From Kitasatospora sp. MAA19 (lineage in GTDB: Bacteria > Actinomycetota > Actinomycetes > Streptomycetales > Streptomycetaceae), in contig NZ_JARXYZ010000013.1 in NCBI RefSeq assembly GCF_029894125.1, positions 1 through 64,000 of the forward strand: 64,000 nucleotides of DNA, in the 5' to 3' direction. The position numbers and the translations under genes were made by a program. The notes beneath the pieces are model-generated. The model had not been told where the DNA came from. It saw nothing but the letters and a program-made list of their open reading frames with translations, and ran no database searches. Below are positions 58,044 to 64,000 of this stretch, piece by piece (the first letter of the stretch is position 1; each line of letters opens with the position of its first letter).

Positions 58044-58847
58044 TCAGGGCTTGAGGGCCACGGCGGCGTACGCGGAGGCGTCGGAGGCGGTGGTGGGCGG
58101 GTCGGCGGGAGTGGGACGCCAGTGGGGGGTCGGGACGATGCCGGGGGCGATGAGGGTCCAGCCGTCGAAGAAGCGGGTGAACTCGGGGAGGGTGCGGGCC
58201 TGGGCGGCGGTGCCGGCGGATTCGTAGATGCGGACCAGACGGGCGATCTCCGCCGGAGCGAATTCGGGGGTGACGTGGGTCATCACCAGGGCGCTGCCGG
58301 GGGCGAGGGCGGATTTGAGGTGCTCGACGATCTCGTGGGCGCCGTGGCCGTCGGGGACGAAGTGGAGCAGGGCGTTGAGGGAGAGCCCGACGGGGCGGGT
58401 GAGGTCGATGGTGTCGCGCACGCCGGACGAGGCGAGCAGGCGGGCGGGGTCGGTGACGTCGGCCTCGACGTAGGCGGTGCGGCCCTCGGGGGTGCCGGTG
58501 AGCAGGGCCTGGGCGTGCGAGAGCACGATCGGGTCGTTGTCGGCGTAGACGACGCGGGCACGCGGCTCGACGCCCTGGGCGACCTCGTGGAGGTTGGGCG
58601 AGGTGGGGATTCCGGTGCCGATGTCGAGGAACTGGTCGATGCCGGCCTGGGCGAGGGTGCGGGTGGAGCGATGGATGAAGGAGCGGTTCGCGCGGGCCGC
58701 GGCGCGCAGCCAGGGTGCGACGGCGAGGGCGTGTCCGGCGGCCTCGCGGTCGGCGGCGAAGTTGGTGAAGCCGCCGAGGTAGTAGTCGTACATCCGGGCC
58801 GAGTGCGGCATGTTCAGCCGCAGGTCGACCCCGTCGTAGAGGCTCAT
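58044..58847 (-). CDS. SAM-dependent methyltransferase, PF04672-type (paralogue B)
   Basis: 267 residues from the ATG at 58847 (GAGGGGG before it). The same family as the gene at 43165: H-S-A-R-M-Y-D-Y-Y-L-G-G-F-T-N-F-A-A-D-R-E, R-A-N-R-S-F-I-H-R-S, I-D-Q-F-L-D-I-G-T-G-I-P-T, V-V-Y-A-D-N-D-P-I-V-L-S-H-A-Q-A-L-L, L-L-H-F-V-P-D-G. Substrate unknown. It is divergent from the second sigma-factor pair across 223 bp. Confidence 0.9.
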   Translation of the reverse strand: MSLYDGVDLRLNMPHSARMYDYYLGGFTNFAADREAAGHALAVAPWLRAAARANRSFIHRSTRTLAQAGIDQFLDIGTGIPTSPNLHEVAQGVEPRARVVYADNDPIVLSHAQALLTGTPEGRTAYVEADVTDPARLLASSGVRDTIDLTRPVGLSLNALLHFVPDGHGAHEIVEHLKSALAPGSALVMTHVTPEFAPAEIARLVRIYESAGTAAQARTLPEFTRFFDGWTLIAPGIVPTPHWRPTPADPPTTASDASAYAAVALKP

Positions 58848-59070
58848 CGCATTCCCCCTCGCCGTCGCGGGCACCTGCCGATCGGTGCCCAGCGTATCCG
58901 TGCGCCCATCGCCGTCACCGCGCCACAACAAGTCGGCAGATCCCACGAGATGACAATCCGTATTCGTCTTGCAGCCTGGAGTGACAGGCCTGAGGGAATG
59001 AGGATGGGCGCAGACAACCCGACCCTCGGGTGGCCCGGCGAGCAGTCGGCGGCCACGGAAAGCAGGCTCG

Positions 59071-59703
59071 ATGACGATCGACAGGGGCGCCCCCGTGCAC
59101 GGGTACCTGGAAGGGCCGGCGGTGGAACGCACCGGAACGGCGGGGGCGGACCGGGGGTTCGGCGGCGACCTCGGCCTCCGGCGGGACCTCGCCTACGCGG
59201 CGTTCTGCGAGACGCATGAACCCGCCTGGTACGCGCTCGCGTTGACCAGGATAGGCGGCCAGGCGGACGCCGCGCTGGTGGTCGAGGCCGTGAAGGCGGA
59301 CCTGGCCCGCTGCTGGCCGCAGGTCCTGCGGTTCGAGGAACCGGCCGCGTACGCCTGGCGGTTGGCGAGCAGGCACGTCTCCGACTGGGTGGCCGCCGAG
59401 GAGCCGGTCGCCGTGGAGGCCGTCACCTTCGCGGCCGTGATCGGCGCGTTCAAGCAGGTGGCGAACGGGCTGCTGCACAGCGAGGCCGACGAGGTGCGGC
59501 TGTACGCGGCGATCCTCGAACTGCCGGACCGGCAGCGGGACGTGGTCATCCTGCGCTACCTGCTCGGCCTGCACGTCAAGGTGATCGCGGCGTACCTGGG
59601 GCGGCCGGTGGCGACGGTGCACTCCAACCTGCGGCACGCGCGGGATCGGTTGGCGCGCCGGCTCGGGGTGGGCGAACTGCCGGACCACACGGGTGAGCTG
59701 TGA
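59071..59703 (+). CDS. ECF-type RNA polymerase sigma factor (copy 2)
   Basis: 210 residues from the ATG at 59071. A 35-residue Gly-rich start precedes region 2 (A-F-C-E-T-H-E-P-A-W-Y-A-L-A-L-T-R, A-Y-A-W-R-L-A-S-R-H-V-S-D-W), which is weaker than normal. Region 4 is good: A-I-L-E-L-P-D-R-Q-R-D-V-V-I-L-R-Y, K-V-I-A-A-Y-L-G-R-P-V-A-T-V-H-S-N-L-R-H-A. It is the upstream member of a pair; its stop overlaps the next start as GTGA. Same gene order as at 21811-20556. Confidence 0.82.
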   Translation: MTIDRGAPVHGYLEGPAVERTGTAGADRGFGGDLGLRRDLAYAAFCETHEPAWYALALTRIGGQADAALVVEAVKADLARCWPQVLRFEEPAAYAWRLASRHVSDWVAAEEPVAVEAVTFAAVIGAFKQVANGLLHSEADEVRLYAAILELPDRQRDVVILRYLLGLHVKVIAAYLGRPVATVHSNLRHARDRLARRLGVGELPDHTGEL

Positions 59704-60473
59704 CGGCCCACCCCGAGACCGACCCGCTCGACGAGACCGACTCGCTCAACGGGGCGCACGCGAGCGACGGGGCGCACGGGAACGATGGGGCGCACGGGAG
59801 CGACCGGGGGCGCGCGGCGTTCCACGTGCCCCGACCGGAGCGCGCGCACGCCGAACGCATCGCCGCACTGCGCCAGGCCCGGCTGACGGCGGCGCCGACG
59901 CACCTGTCGTCGGACCACGAGCAGGCCGCCTTCGAACTCGGCCTGGTGGTGGCCCTGGTGCTGGGCGCGCCGGACGCCTCCCGGGGGCTCGACCTGCTGG
60001 TGAACGCCCGCCGGATCCAGCCCGAGGGGGCGGAGGTGTTCGCCGCGCTGCTGTACGCCACCGGGCGGGAGGAGGGCGCGGAGTTCTGGTGGCGCTTCGC
60101 CGCGGGGTCGGGGTGCGGGACGGCCGCGTACTGCCTGCACCTGCACCATCTGAAGCTCGGCGAGAACGACGACGCGGACTACTGGCGGGCCTGGTCCGAC
60201 CAACTGGCGTCGGCCGAACGCCCTCCGGGGACACGGCCGTTGCGGATGAGCAGGCCGCTGCTGCCGGACGACGTGCGGCGCGACATCCTGTCCCGGGTCC
60301 ACCACGGGCTGGCGCCGCAACTTCCGCCGCGGCTGGTGGCGGTGATCGACCGGCTGCCGTTGCAGGGGGACGAGGACGAGGAGGAGGTGCCGAGCCCGTG
60401 GGGGCTCACCTCGGGCGCGACGTCCGCGTGTTCGTGGGACGTTCGAGGGGAGGGCGAGGACCCGTTGGAGTGA
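59700..60473 (+). CDS. Sigma-factor partner protein (copy 2), FWWR-motif helical protein
   Basis: 257 residues from a GTG at 59700 overlapping the sigma stop. The first 40 residues contain the repeat G-A-H-x-x-D (G-A-H-A-S-D, G-A-H-G-N-D, G-A-H-G-S-D). Residues 117-155 match copy 1: L-L-Y-A-T-G-R, F-W-W-R-F-A-A at 129-135, then T-A-A-Y-C-L-H-L-H-H-L. An acidic tail (D-E-D-E-E-E) follows. Helical repeats like TPR/Sel1 are probable. No transmembrane segment. Likely controls or cooperates with the sigma factor, as inferred from coupling and recurrence. Confidence 0.72.
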   Translation: MTAHPETDPLDETDSLNGAHASDGAHGNDGAHGSDRGRAAFHVPRPERAHAERIAALRQARLTAAPTHLSSDHEQAAFELGLVVALVLGAPDASRGLDLLVNARRIQPEGAEVFAALLYATGREEGAEFWWRFAAGSGCGTAAYCLHLHHLKLGENDDADYWRAWSDQLASAERPPGTRPLRMSRPLLPDDVRRDILSRVHHGLAPQLPPRLVAVIDRLPLQGDEDEEEVPSPWGLTSGATSACSWDVRGEGEDPLE

Positions 60474-60500
60474 TGCCACCCGCGCCTGCCCACGCTCCTC

Positions 60501-60572
60501 CCTTCAGGTGAGCACGGTCCTTCAGGTGAACACAGTCCTTCAGGTGAGCACGGCCCTTCAGGTGAGCACGGC
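60501..60572 (-). repeat. Four 18-bp tandem repeats across a stop codon
   Basis: ccttcaggtgagcacggt and three variants occupy 60501-60518, 60519-60536, 60537-60554 and 60555-60572. On the minus strand each unit contains TGA, and the stop of the condensation-like gene (60560-60558) lies inside the first unit it meets. Confidence 0.9.
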
Positions 60573-62288
60573 CTGCCGGGCGGCGATCTCCGGGTCGCGG
60601 CCGCTGCCGAAGGTGACGCTCTCCGCCCCGGGGCCGGCGCGCCGGACGATGTAGTGGTGCGGGGCCATCGCCGTGTCGCGGCCGGAGAGTTCGGCGACCA
60701 CCGCGCGGTGCGCGACCGCCGGGGTGAGTCCGTCCGCCCCGACCATCGGCCGGGCGGCCAGCCGGCCGGTCAACACTCCGTCGTCCAGGGACAGTTCGAT
60801 GTCCGCCCGGGCACCGAGGGCGGTCTCCAGCAGGGTGCGGACGGCCGCCAGATCGGTCCAGGAGCCGTCGATCAGCCGCCACTCGCCGCTTCGTTCGGGG
60901 GGCGGCACCTCCGCGAGTCCGGGCAGTTCGCAAAGCGGAACCGGCCTGCGGGCCGCGGCGGCGAGCACGGCGAGCAGCGCCCGCGCGAACCGGTCGGTCT
61001 CGTCCGGGTCGAGCACCTGCGGGCAGGCGATGAGGGCGAAGTCGAGGCTGCCGCTGATCCGTAGGATGGTGAACATCAGCCGGACCGCCAGCGGCGGGGC
61101 GGGCACTCGGGTCAGCTCCGGGTCGGCGGCCGGGGCGGGTTGGGCGTCGGCGATGGCGGCGGGGATGGTCAGGCTCAGGTCGTTGACCACGACCTGGCGG
61201 GGGAAGCGGCTGCCGCGCAGGTGGGCACAGTCCTCGATGATCCGCCAGACCCGCTCGGCGTCCAGGGTGCTGTGCCAGTAGGCGCTCAGCGAGGCGGACT
61301 TGGCTCGGCCGATCAGCTGGTCGAGGTCGGCCGCCCCGGTGTCGAGCAGGATCAGGGCGTCCTGCGCGAGGGTGCCGACGTGGTCGACCAGGGCGGCACG
61401 CTGGCGGTTCGCGGAGAGCGCGGAGATCACCAGGTCGGTGCGGCCGGCCCGGTGGGCGACCAGGGCGGCGAAGGCGGCGAGCAGGACGACGGACGGGCTC
61501 GCGCCGGTGCGGCGGCAGACGGTGGCGAGATCCTCGGCGGCGGCCGGGGAGCGGACGAGGACGGCGGAGAGGTCGCGCGGCGGGCCGGTGATCCGCGAGT
61601 CGGCGAAGACCACCTGCGGGCCGGTGGCGAGGATGCGCCCCCAATGCCGCAGCGCGGTGGCCGATTTGCGGCGACCCTGCGCGCCCTGTTCCGCGCCCGC
61701 GATCTGCAGCGGGGTCGGGGCGGTGACCGGCGGGAGGTCCTGTCCGGCGGCGAGGGCCAACCAGTCCTGGATCAGCACCGCGGTGGCGGCGCCGTCGGCT
61801 CCCGCGTGGCAGACCACCACGACCAGCCGGAGCAGCCGCTCCCCGTCAACGACCAGGGTGAGGCGAAGCCGCGGGGCGGCGTCCAGGTCGAACGCCACGG
61901 CGACGTCGGCCTGGCCCACCTCCGCCGCCAACCGGTCGAGTTCGACCTCGCTACGGCCGCCGGCCTCGACCACGGTGACGGTGAACCGGCCCTCCGAGTG
62001 CACCACTTGGCGCTCCGGGAAGCCATCCGCGCCAGGGCCCGCGGGGAAGGAGGTGCGCAGCGACTCGTGCCGTTCGACGAGGAGGCGCAGAGCGGCCAGC
62101 CCGGCCGACACCGAGGTGCCGTCCGGGACGGGCCAGACGGACTCCTTGTTGATCTGCTCGGGGGCGTCACGCCGGATGCACCGGATCATGTTGTCCTGGC
62201 CGAGTGTGAGCGGCCCGGAGTCGCCGCCCGGGGCCGCGTACCGGACCTCGATCCGCCGGCTGGTCTGTGTCGCGTGGTACGGGATCAC
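60558..62288 (-). CDS. Stand-alone condensation-domain-like acyltransferase
   Basis: 576 residues from a GTG at 62288 (AAAGG upstream). It has the condensation/PapA/WES acyltransferase fold: early P-L-T-L-G-Q-D-N, R-L-L-V-E-R-H-E-S-L-R-T-S-F, the active-site region V-C-H-A-G-A-D-G-A-A near residue 160, F-A-A-L-V-A-H-R-A-G, and L-V-I-S-A-L-S-A-N-R. Normal H-H-x-x-x-D-G is here C-H-x-x-x-D-G; the catalytic second His and the Asp are kept. No adenylation or carrier domain is fused. It belongs with the carrier and ketosynthase genes to the right and may join or transfer an acyl chain. Confidence 0.82.
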   Translation of the reverse strand: MIPYHATQTSRRIEVRYAAPGGDSGPLTLGQDNMIRCIRRDAPEQINKESVWPVPDGTSVSAGLAALRLLVERHESLRTSFPAGPGADGFPERQVVHSEGRFTVTVVEAGGRSEVELDRLAAEVGQADVAVAFDLDAAPRLRLTLVVDGERLLRLVVVVCHAGADGAATAVLIQDWLALAAGQDLPPVTAPTPLQIAGAEQGAQGRRKSATALRHWGRILATGPQVVFADSRITGPPRDLSAVLVRSPAAAEDLATVCRRTGASPSVVLLAAFAALVAHRAGRTDLVISALSANRQRAALVDHVGTLAQDALILLDTGAADLDQLIGRAKSASLSAYWHSTLDAERVWRIIEDCAHLRGSRFPRQVVVNDLSLTIPAAIADAQPAPAADPELTRVPAPPLAVRLMFTILRISGSLDFALIACPQVLDPDETDRFARALLAVLAAAARRPVPLCELPGLAEVPPPERSGEWRLIDGSWTDLAAVRTLLETALGARADIELSLDDGVLTGRLAARPMVGADGLTPAVAHRAVVAELSGRDTAMAPHHYIVRRAGPGAESVTFGSGRDPEIAARQAVLT

Positions 62289-62450
62289 GTCGTACGCGCC
62301 TTTCGGCTCGCCGGGAAGGACTCAGCGGGGTGTGATCAGGACGCTATCAGCGGCCTCGCACATTGGTCCAGACCAAAAGAAGGCTGATAGATCGTCACTA
62401 TCCTTGCAATCAAGGAGTGTTGACATGCACTGGCCCCTCGTCGACTGCCA

Positions 62451-63230
62451 TTACGCGAGGGTCAGCATGCTCAGCACGCCGAGCCGGCGGTCCAGCCCGG
62501 CGACCAGCACGGGGCGCCCCTGCGCCTGCCATGCGGGCAGCCGCTCGGCGAGTTCCGCCCAGACCCCGGTGAACGGCTGGGCCGCCGGGCCCTCGGCGCC
62601 GCCCAGCCCGGGGCCGAGCACCAGCGCCGCGTCGGGCCCGAGCTGCTCGGCCTGCATCCGCAGCACCACGTCCGGCGGCTCGGAACCCGGGATCTGATGG
62701 ACCGCCATGGTGGGCCCGGGGGCTTCCTCGCAGACCAGCACCACCACGCCGTGCCGCTCCGGGAGCGCCACCTGGCCGGCCGGTTCGTAGTGCAGCGCGG
62801 TCTGCTCGGCGAGCACCACGACCGCCCGACGGCAGGCCCCGGTGCGGTGGTAGTCCGCCGCGAGGCGCAGCGCGGTGAACGCCGCCGCGGAGCCCTGGTC
62901 GCAGACCGCGAAGGCGAGCGGTGTGCCCGGACAGGACCGGCTGAGCGCCAGCGAGGAGGGCGCTCCGGGCCGGACGTCCGGGGTGTCGAAGGCCAGGATC
63001 AGCAGATCGACGGACTCACCGTCGACGAGCGCCTCGCGTACCAGGCCCTCGGCCAGCTCCTCGTAGGAGTGGCCGACACCCTCGCGCAGCAGGTCCTCGC
63101 GCAGCGGCAGGCCGTAGGGACGGACCAGGTCGGAGACGAACACCCGCAGGTCCGGGTCGAGCGAGGCCTCCGAGCGGCCGTCGAAGCACCTCGCGATCGC
63201 CCGGGTGATCCGCAGGCCGTGGTCGGCCAC
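62451..63230 (-). CDS. Ketosynthase/thiolase-like protein
   Basis: 259 residues from a GTG at 63230, 4 nt after the ACP stop. It reads like the first half of a ketosynthase: V-D-L-L-I-L-A-F-D-T-P-D-V-R-P-G, P-L-A-F-A-V-C-D-Q-G-S-A-A-A-F-T-A-L-R-L-A with a Cys at the nucleophile position near residue 109, and R-R-A-V-V-V-L-A-E-Q-T-A-L-H-Y. The second half (with catalytic His and Asn) is absent: the protein is 70-80 residues shorter than a KAS III. It may be a chain-length or scaffold partner of the KAS III at 63630. Translationally linked to the ACP. Confidence 0.72.
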   Translation of the reverse strand: MADHGLRITRAIARCFDGRSEASLDPDLRVFVSDLVRPYGLPLREDLLREGVGHSYEELAEGLVREALVDGESVDLLILAFDTPDVRPGAPSSLALSRSCPGTPLAFAVCDQGSAAAFTALRLAADYHRTGACRRAVVVLAEQTALHYEPAGQVALPERHGVVVLVCEEAPGPTMAVHQIPGSEPPDVVLRMQAEQLGPDAALVLGPGLGGAEGPAAQPFTGVWAELAERLPAWQAQGRPVLVAGLDRRLGVLSMLTLA

Positions 63231-63234
63231 CCGG

Positions 63235-63525
63235 TCAGTCCTCGGGGATGACGTGCCCGGCGACGTAGTCGGCCAGGTTGGCGACCGAGCGCAGGTCGTC
63301 CTCGGTGATCTGCTCGACGTCCACCTGGAGGTCGAGCGACTCCTCCAGCTCCAGGATGAGTTCGATGGTGCCGGCGGAGGTGAGGCCGAGGTCGTCGAAG
63401 AGGCAGGCGTTCTCCGGGATCTCGGGCAGTTCGCGCTTGAGGACGCGGGGCAGCAGCTCGCCGATGCCGTGGCGGATCCGCTCGCGCAGCTCGGGGTCAG
63501 TGGTCTGGACCACAGGTTCTGACAT
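63235..63525 (-). CDS. Acyl carrier protein
   Basis: 96 residues from the ATG at 63525. Four-helix carrier with the phosphopantetheine region F-D-D-L-G-L-T-S-A-G-T-I-E-L-I-L-E-L-E-E, where the Ser of L-T-S takes the prosthetic arm (usual motif D-S-L/M). The next helix reads V-D-V-E-Q-I-T-E-D-D-L. It carries the growing or starter acyl group for the adjacent ketosynthases and condensation-like enzyme. A tandem 16-bp repeat sits in the leader to its right. Confidence 0.9.
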   Translation of the reverse strand: MSEPVVQTTDPELRERIRHGIGELLPRVLKRELPEIPENACLFDDLGLTSAGTIELILELEESLDLQVDVEQITEDDLRSVANLADYVAGHVIPED

Positions 63526-63558
63526 GGGTGTCCCGTCCCGTCGTACGTGGGAGAGTGT

Positions 63559-63606
63559 TCTGGCGTGAAGGTGGTCTGGCGTGAAAGTGGTCCGGCCTGG
63601 GAGTGG
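63559..63606. repeat. Three 16-bp tandem repeats upstream of the ACP gene
   Basis: tctggcgtgaaggtgg (63559-63574), tctggcgtgaaagtgg (63575-63590) and tccggcctgggagtgg (63591-63606) lie between the KAS III stop and the ACP start. Confidence 0.8.
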
Positions 63607-63629
63607 CCGACGAGGCTACCGGCGGGCCG

Positions 63630-64000
63630 TCAGCACCGGACCGACATCGCGGAGAAGGTGGCTCCGACACCGGCGGCGGCGATCAGGTAGTGGTCGCCGC
63701 GGCGGAGCAGCCCCCGCGTGGTGGCGGTGTGAAGATTGATGAGGCTGTCTGCAGCGAAACTGTGCCCGACCGACAGCACGTTGTCCAGCACCACCTTGTC
63801 GAGCGGATAGCCGATCCGGCGCGCTATCATCCGCCACGACGCCTGGTTGACGTTGTGCGGAAGCACCGCGGCCAGGTCGGAGAGGTCCAGACCGGCCTCC
63901 GCCAGGGCGGCCTCGATCGCCTCCACCATCACGTTCGGGTACTCGCGCTGGTAGCGGGCCAGCAGGTCCGCGTCCTCGGCCAGCCGGCCGTCGAACTCCG
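63630..64000 (-). CDS. KAS III-like ketosynthase, C-terminal part (5' end outside window)
   Basis: Only the last 123 codons are inside; the frame is open to the edge. It reads V-L-P-H-N-V-N-Q-A-S-W (catalytic His of the P-H-x-x-N motif), D-N-V-L-S-V-G-H-S-F-A-A-D-S-L-I-N-L where the third triad residue would normally be N in G-N-T-S, and G-V-G-A-T-F-S-A-M at the end. The KAS III/FabH fold is clear; the G-H-S variant is seen in a subgroup of stand-alone ketosynthases or acyltransferases. It heads the ACP/KS-like/condensation-like set. Confidence 0.85.
   Translation of the reverse strand, partial: EFDGRLAEDADLLARYQREYPNVMVEAIEAALAEAGLDLSDLAAVLPHNVNQASWRMIARRIGYPLDKVVLDNVLSVGHSFAADSLINLHTATTRGLLRRGDHYLIAAAGVGATFSAMSVRC

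Noticed and set aside
1..64000. tRNA or rRNA genes
   Set aside because: I found no cloverleaf or rRNA-like sequence by eye; a covariance search would be needed to exclude one.

Overview
The window is strongly GC-rich, with G or C at nearly every third codon position, frequent GTG starts, GGAGG-type ribosome sites and families typical of Streptomycetaceae (Ppm1-type mannosyl synthase, SHOCT, MmyB-type XRE, PF04672-type methyltransferases, DUF4097). It looks like chromosomal DNA of a Streptomyces- or Kitasatospora-like actinomycete. I could not run any search; family names come from motifs and recall.

Layout. 1-12.5 kb is a gene-poor, decaying accessory stretch. Intact genes (NADAR-type protein, GNAT, multicopper oxidase lipoprotein, serine hydrolase with a divergent MarR-like regulator, TetR with a metallo-beta-lactamase/carboxymuconolactone fusion) lie between broken genes: a TPR protein, an unidentified fragment, a SUKH fragment, a gmd stub, an IS630-type transposase and a VOC fragment. 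Three times two divergent remnants abut back to back, each lacking its 5' end (about 2484, 4098 and 12157). 12.6-19.5 kb holds a BrkB-like membrane protein, a membrane Ser/Thr kinase between two rhomboid-like paralogues, and an E. coli-type argG. 19.8-30.9 kb holds a GAP-family protein, an ECF sigma factor coupled to a partner gene, ohrR/ohr, an aldo-keto reductase with XRE regulator, a GH16-like protein, a CBS-BON protein and a FAD monooxygenase with TetR. 31-42 kb holds an amino-acid-permease-like transporter, a dimethylformamidase-like lipoprotein, ppm1, a FUSC protein and a Tat-exported phospholipase C preceded by an apparently inactivated nuclease/phosphatase homologue. 42-51.5 kb holds a CstR-like sensor, PRC-barrel protein, methyltransferase, GNAT, P450 remnant, DUF4097 lipoprotein, two-component system and MMPL exporter. 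51.9-57.8 kb holds a likely glycan/glycolipid set (DegT aminotransferase, epimerase, MurG/MGDG-like transferase, deacetylase, SDR) and a DMT transporter. 58-64 kb holds a second PF04672-type methyltransferase, a second sigma/partner pair and the end of a biosynthetic cluster (KAS III, ACP, ketosynthase-like, condensation-domain-like) that runs off the right edge.

Most interesting: the sigma factor/partner cassette occurs twice, 38 kb apart, each time with a GTGA start/stop overlap and a partner sharing an F-W-W-R-x-A-A motif. This looks like a recurrent, possibly undescribed sigma-factor regulatory module. Also notable are the nuclease/phosphatase homologue with substituted active-site residues and no export signal, the terminal KAS/ACP/C-domain cluster with variant motifs, strong palindromes without a neighbouring regulator gene (51645-51664, 44014-44029), and many short tandem repeats in spacers and at gene ends.
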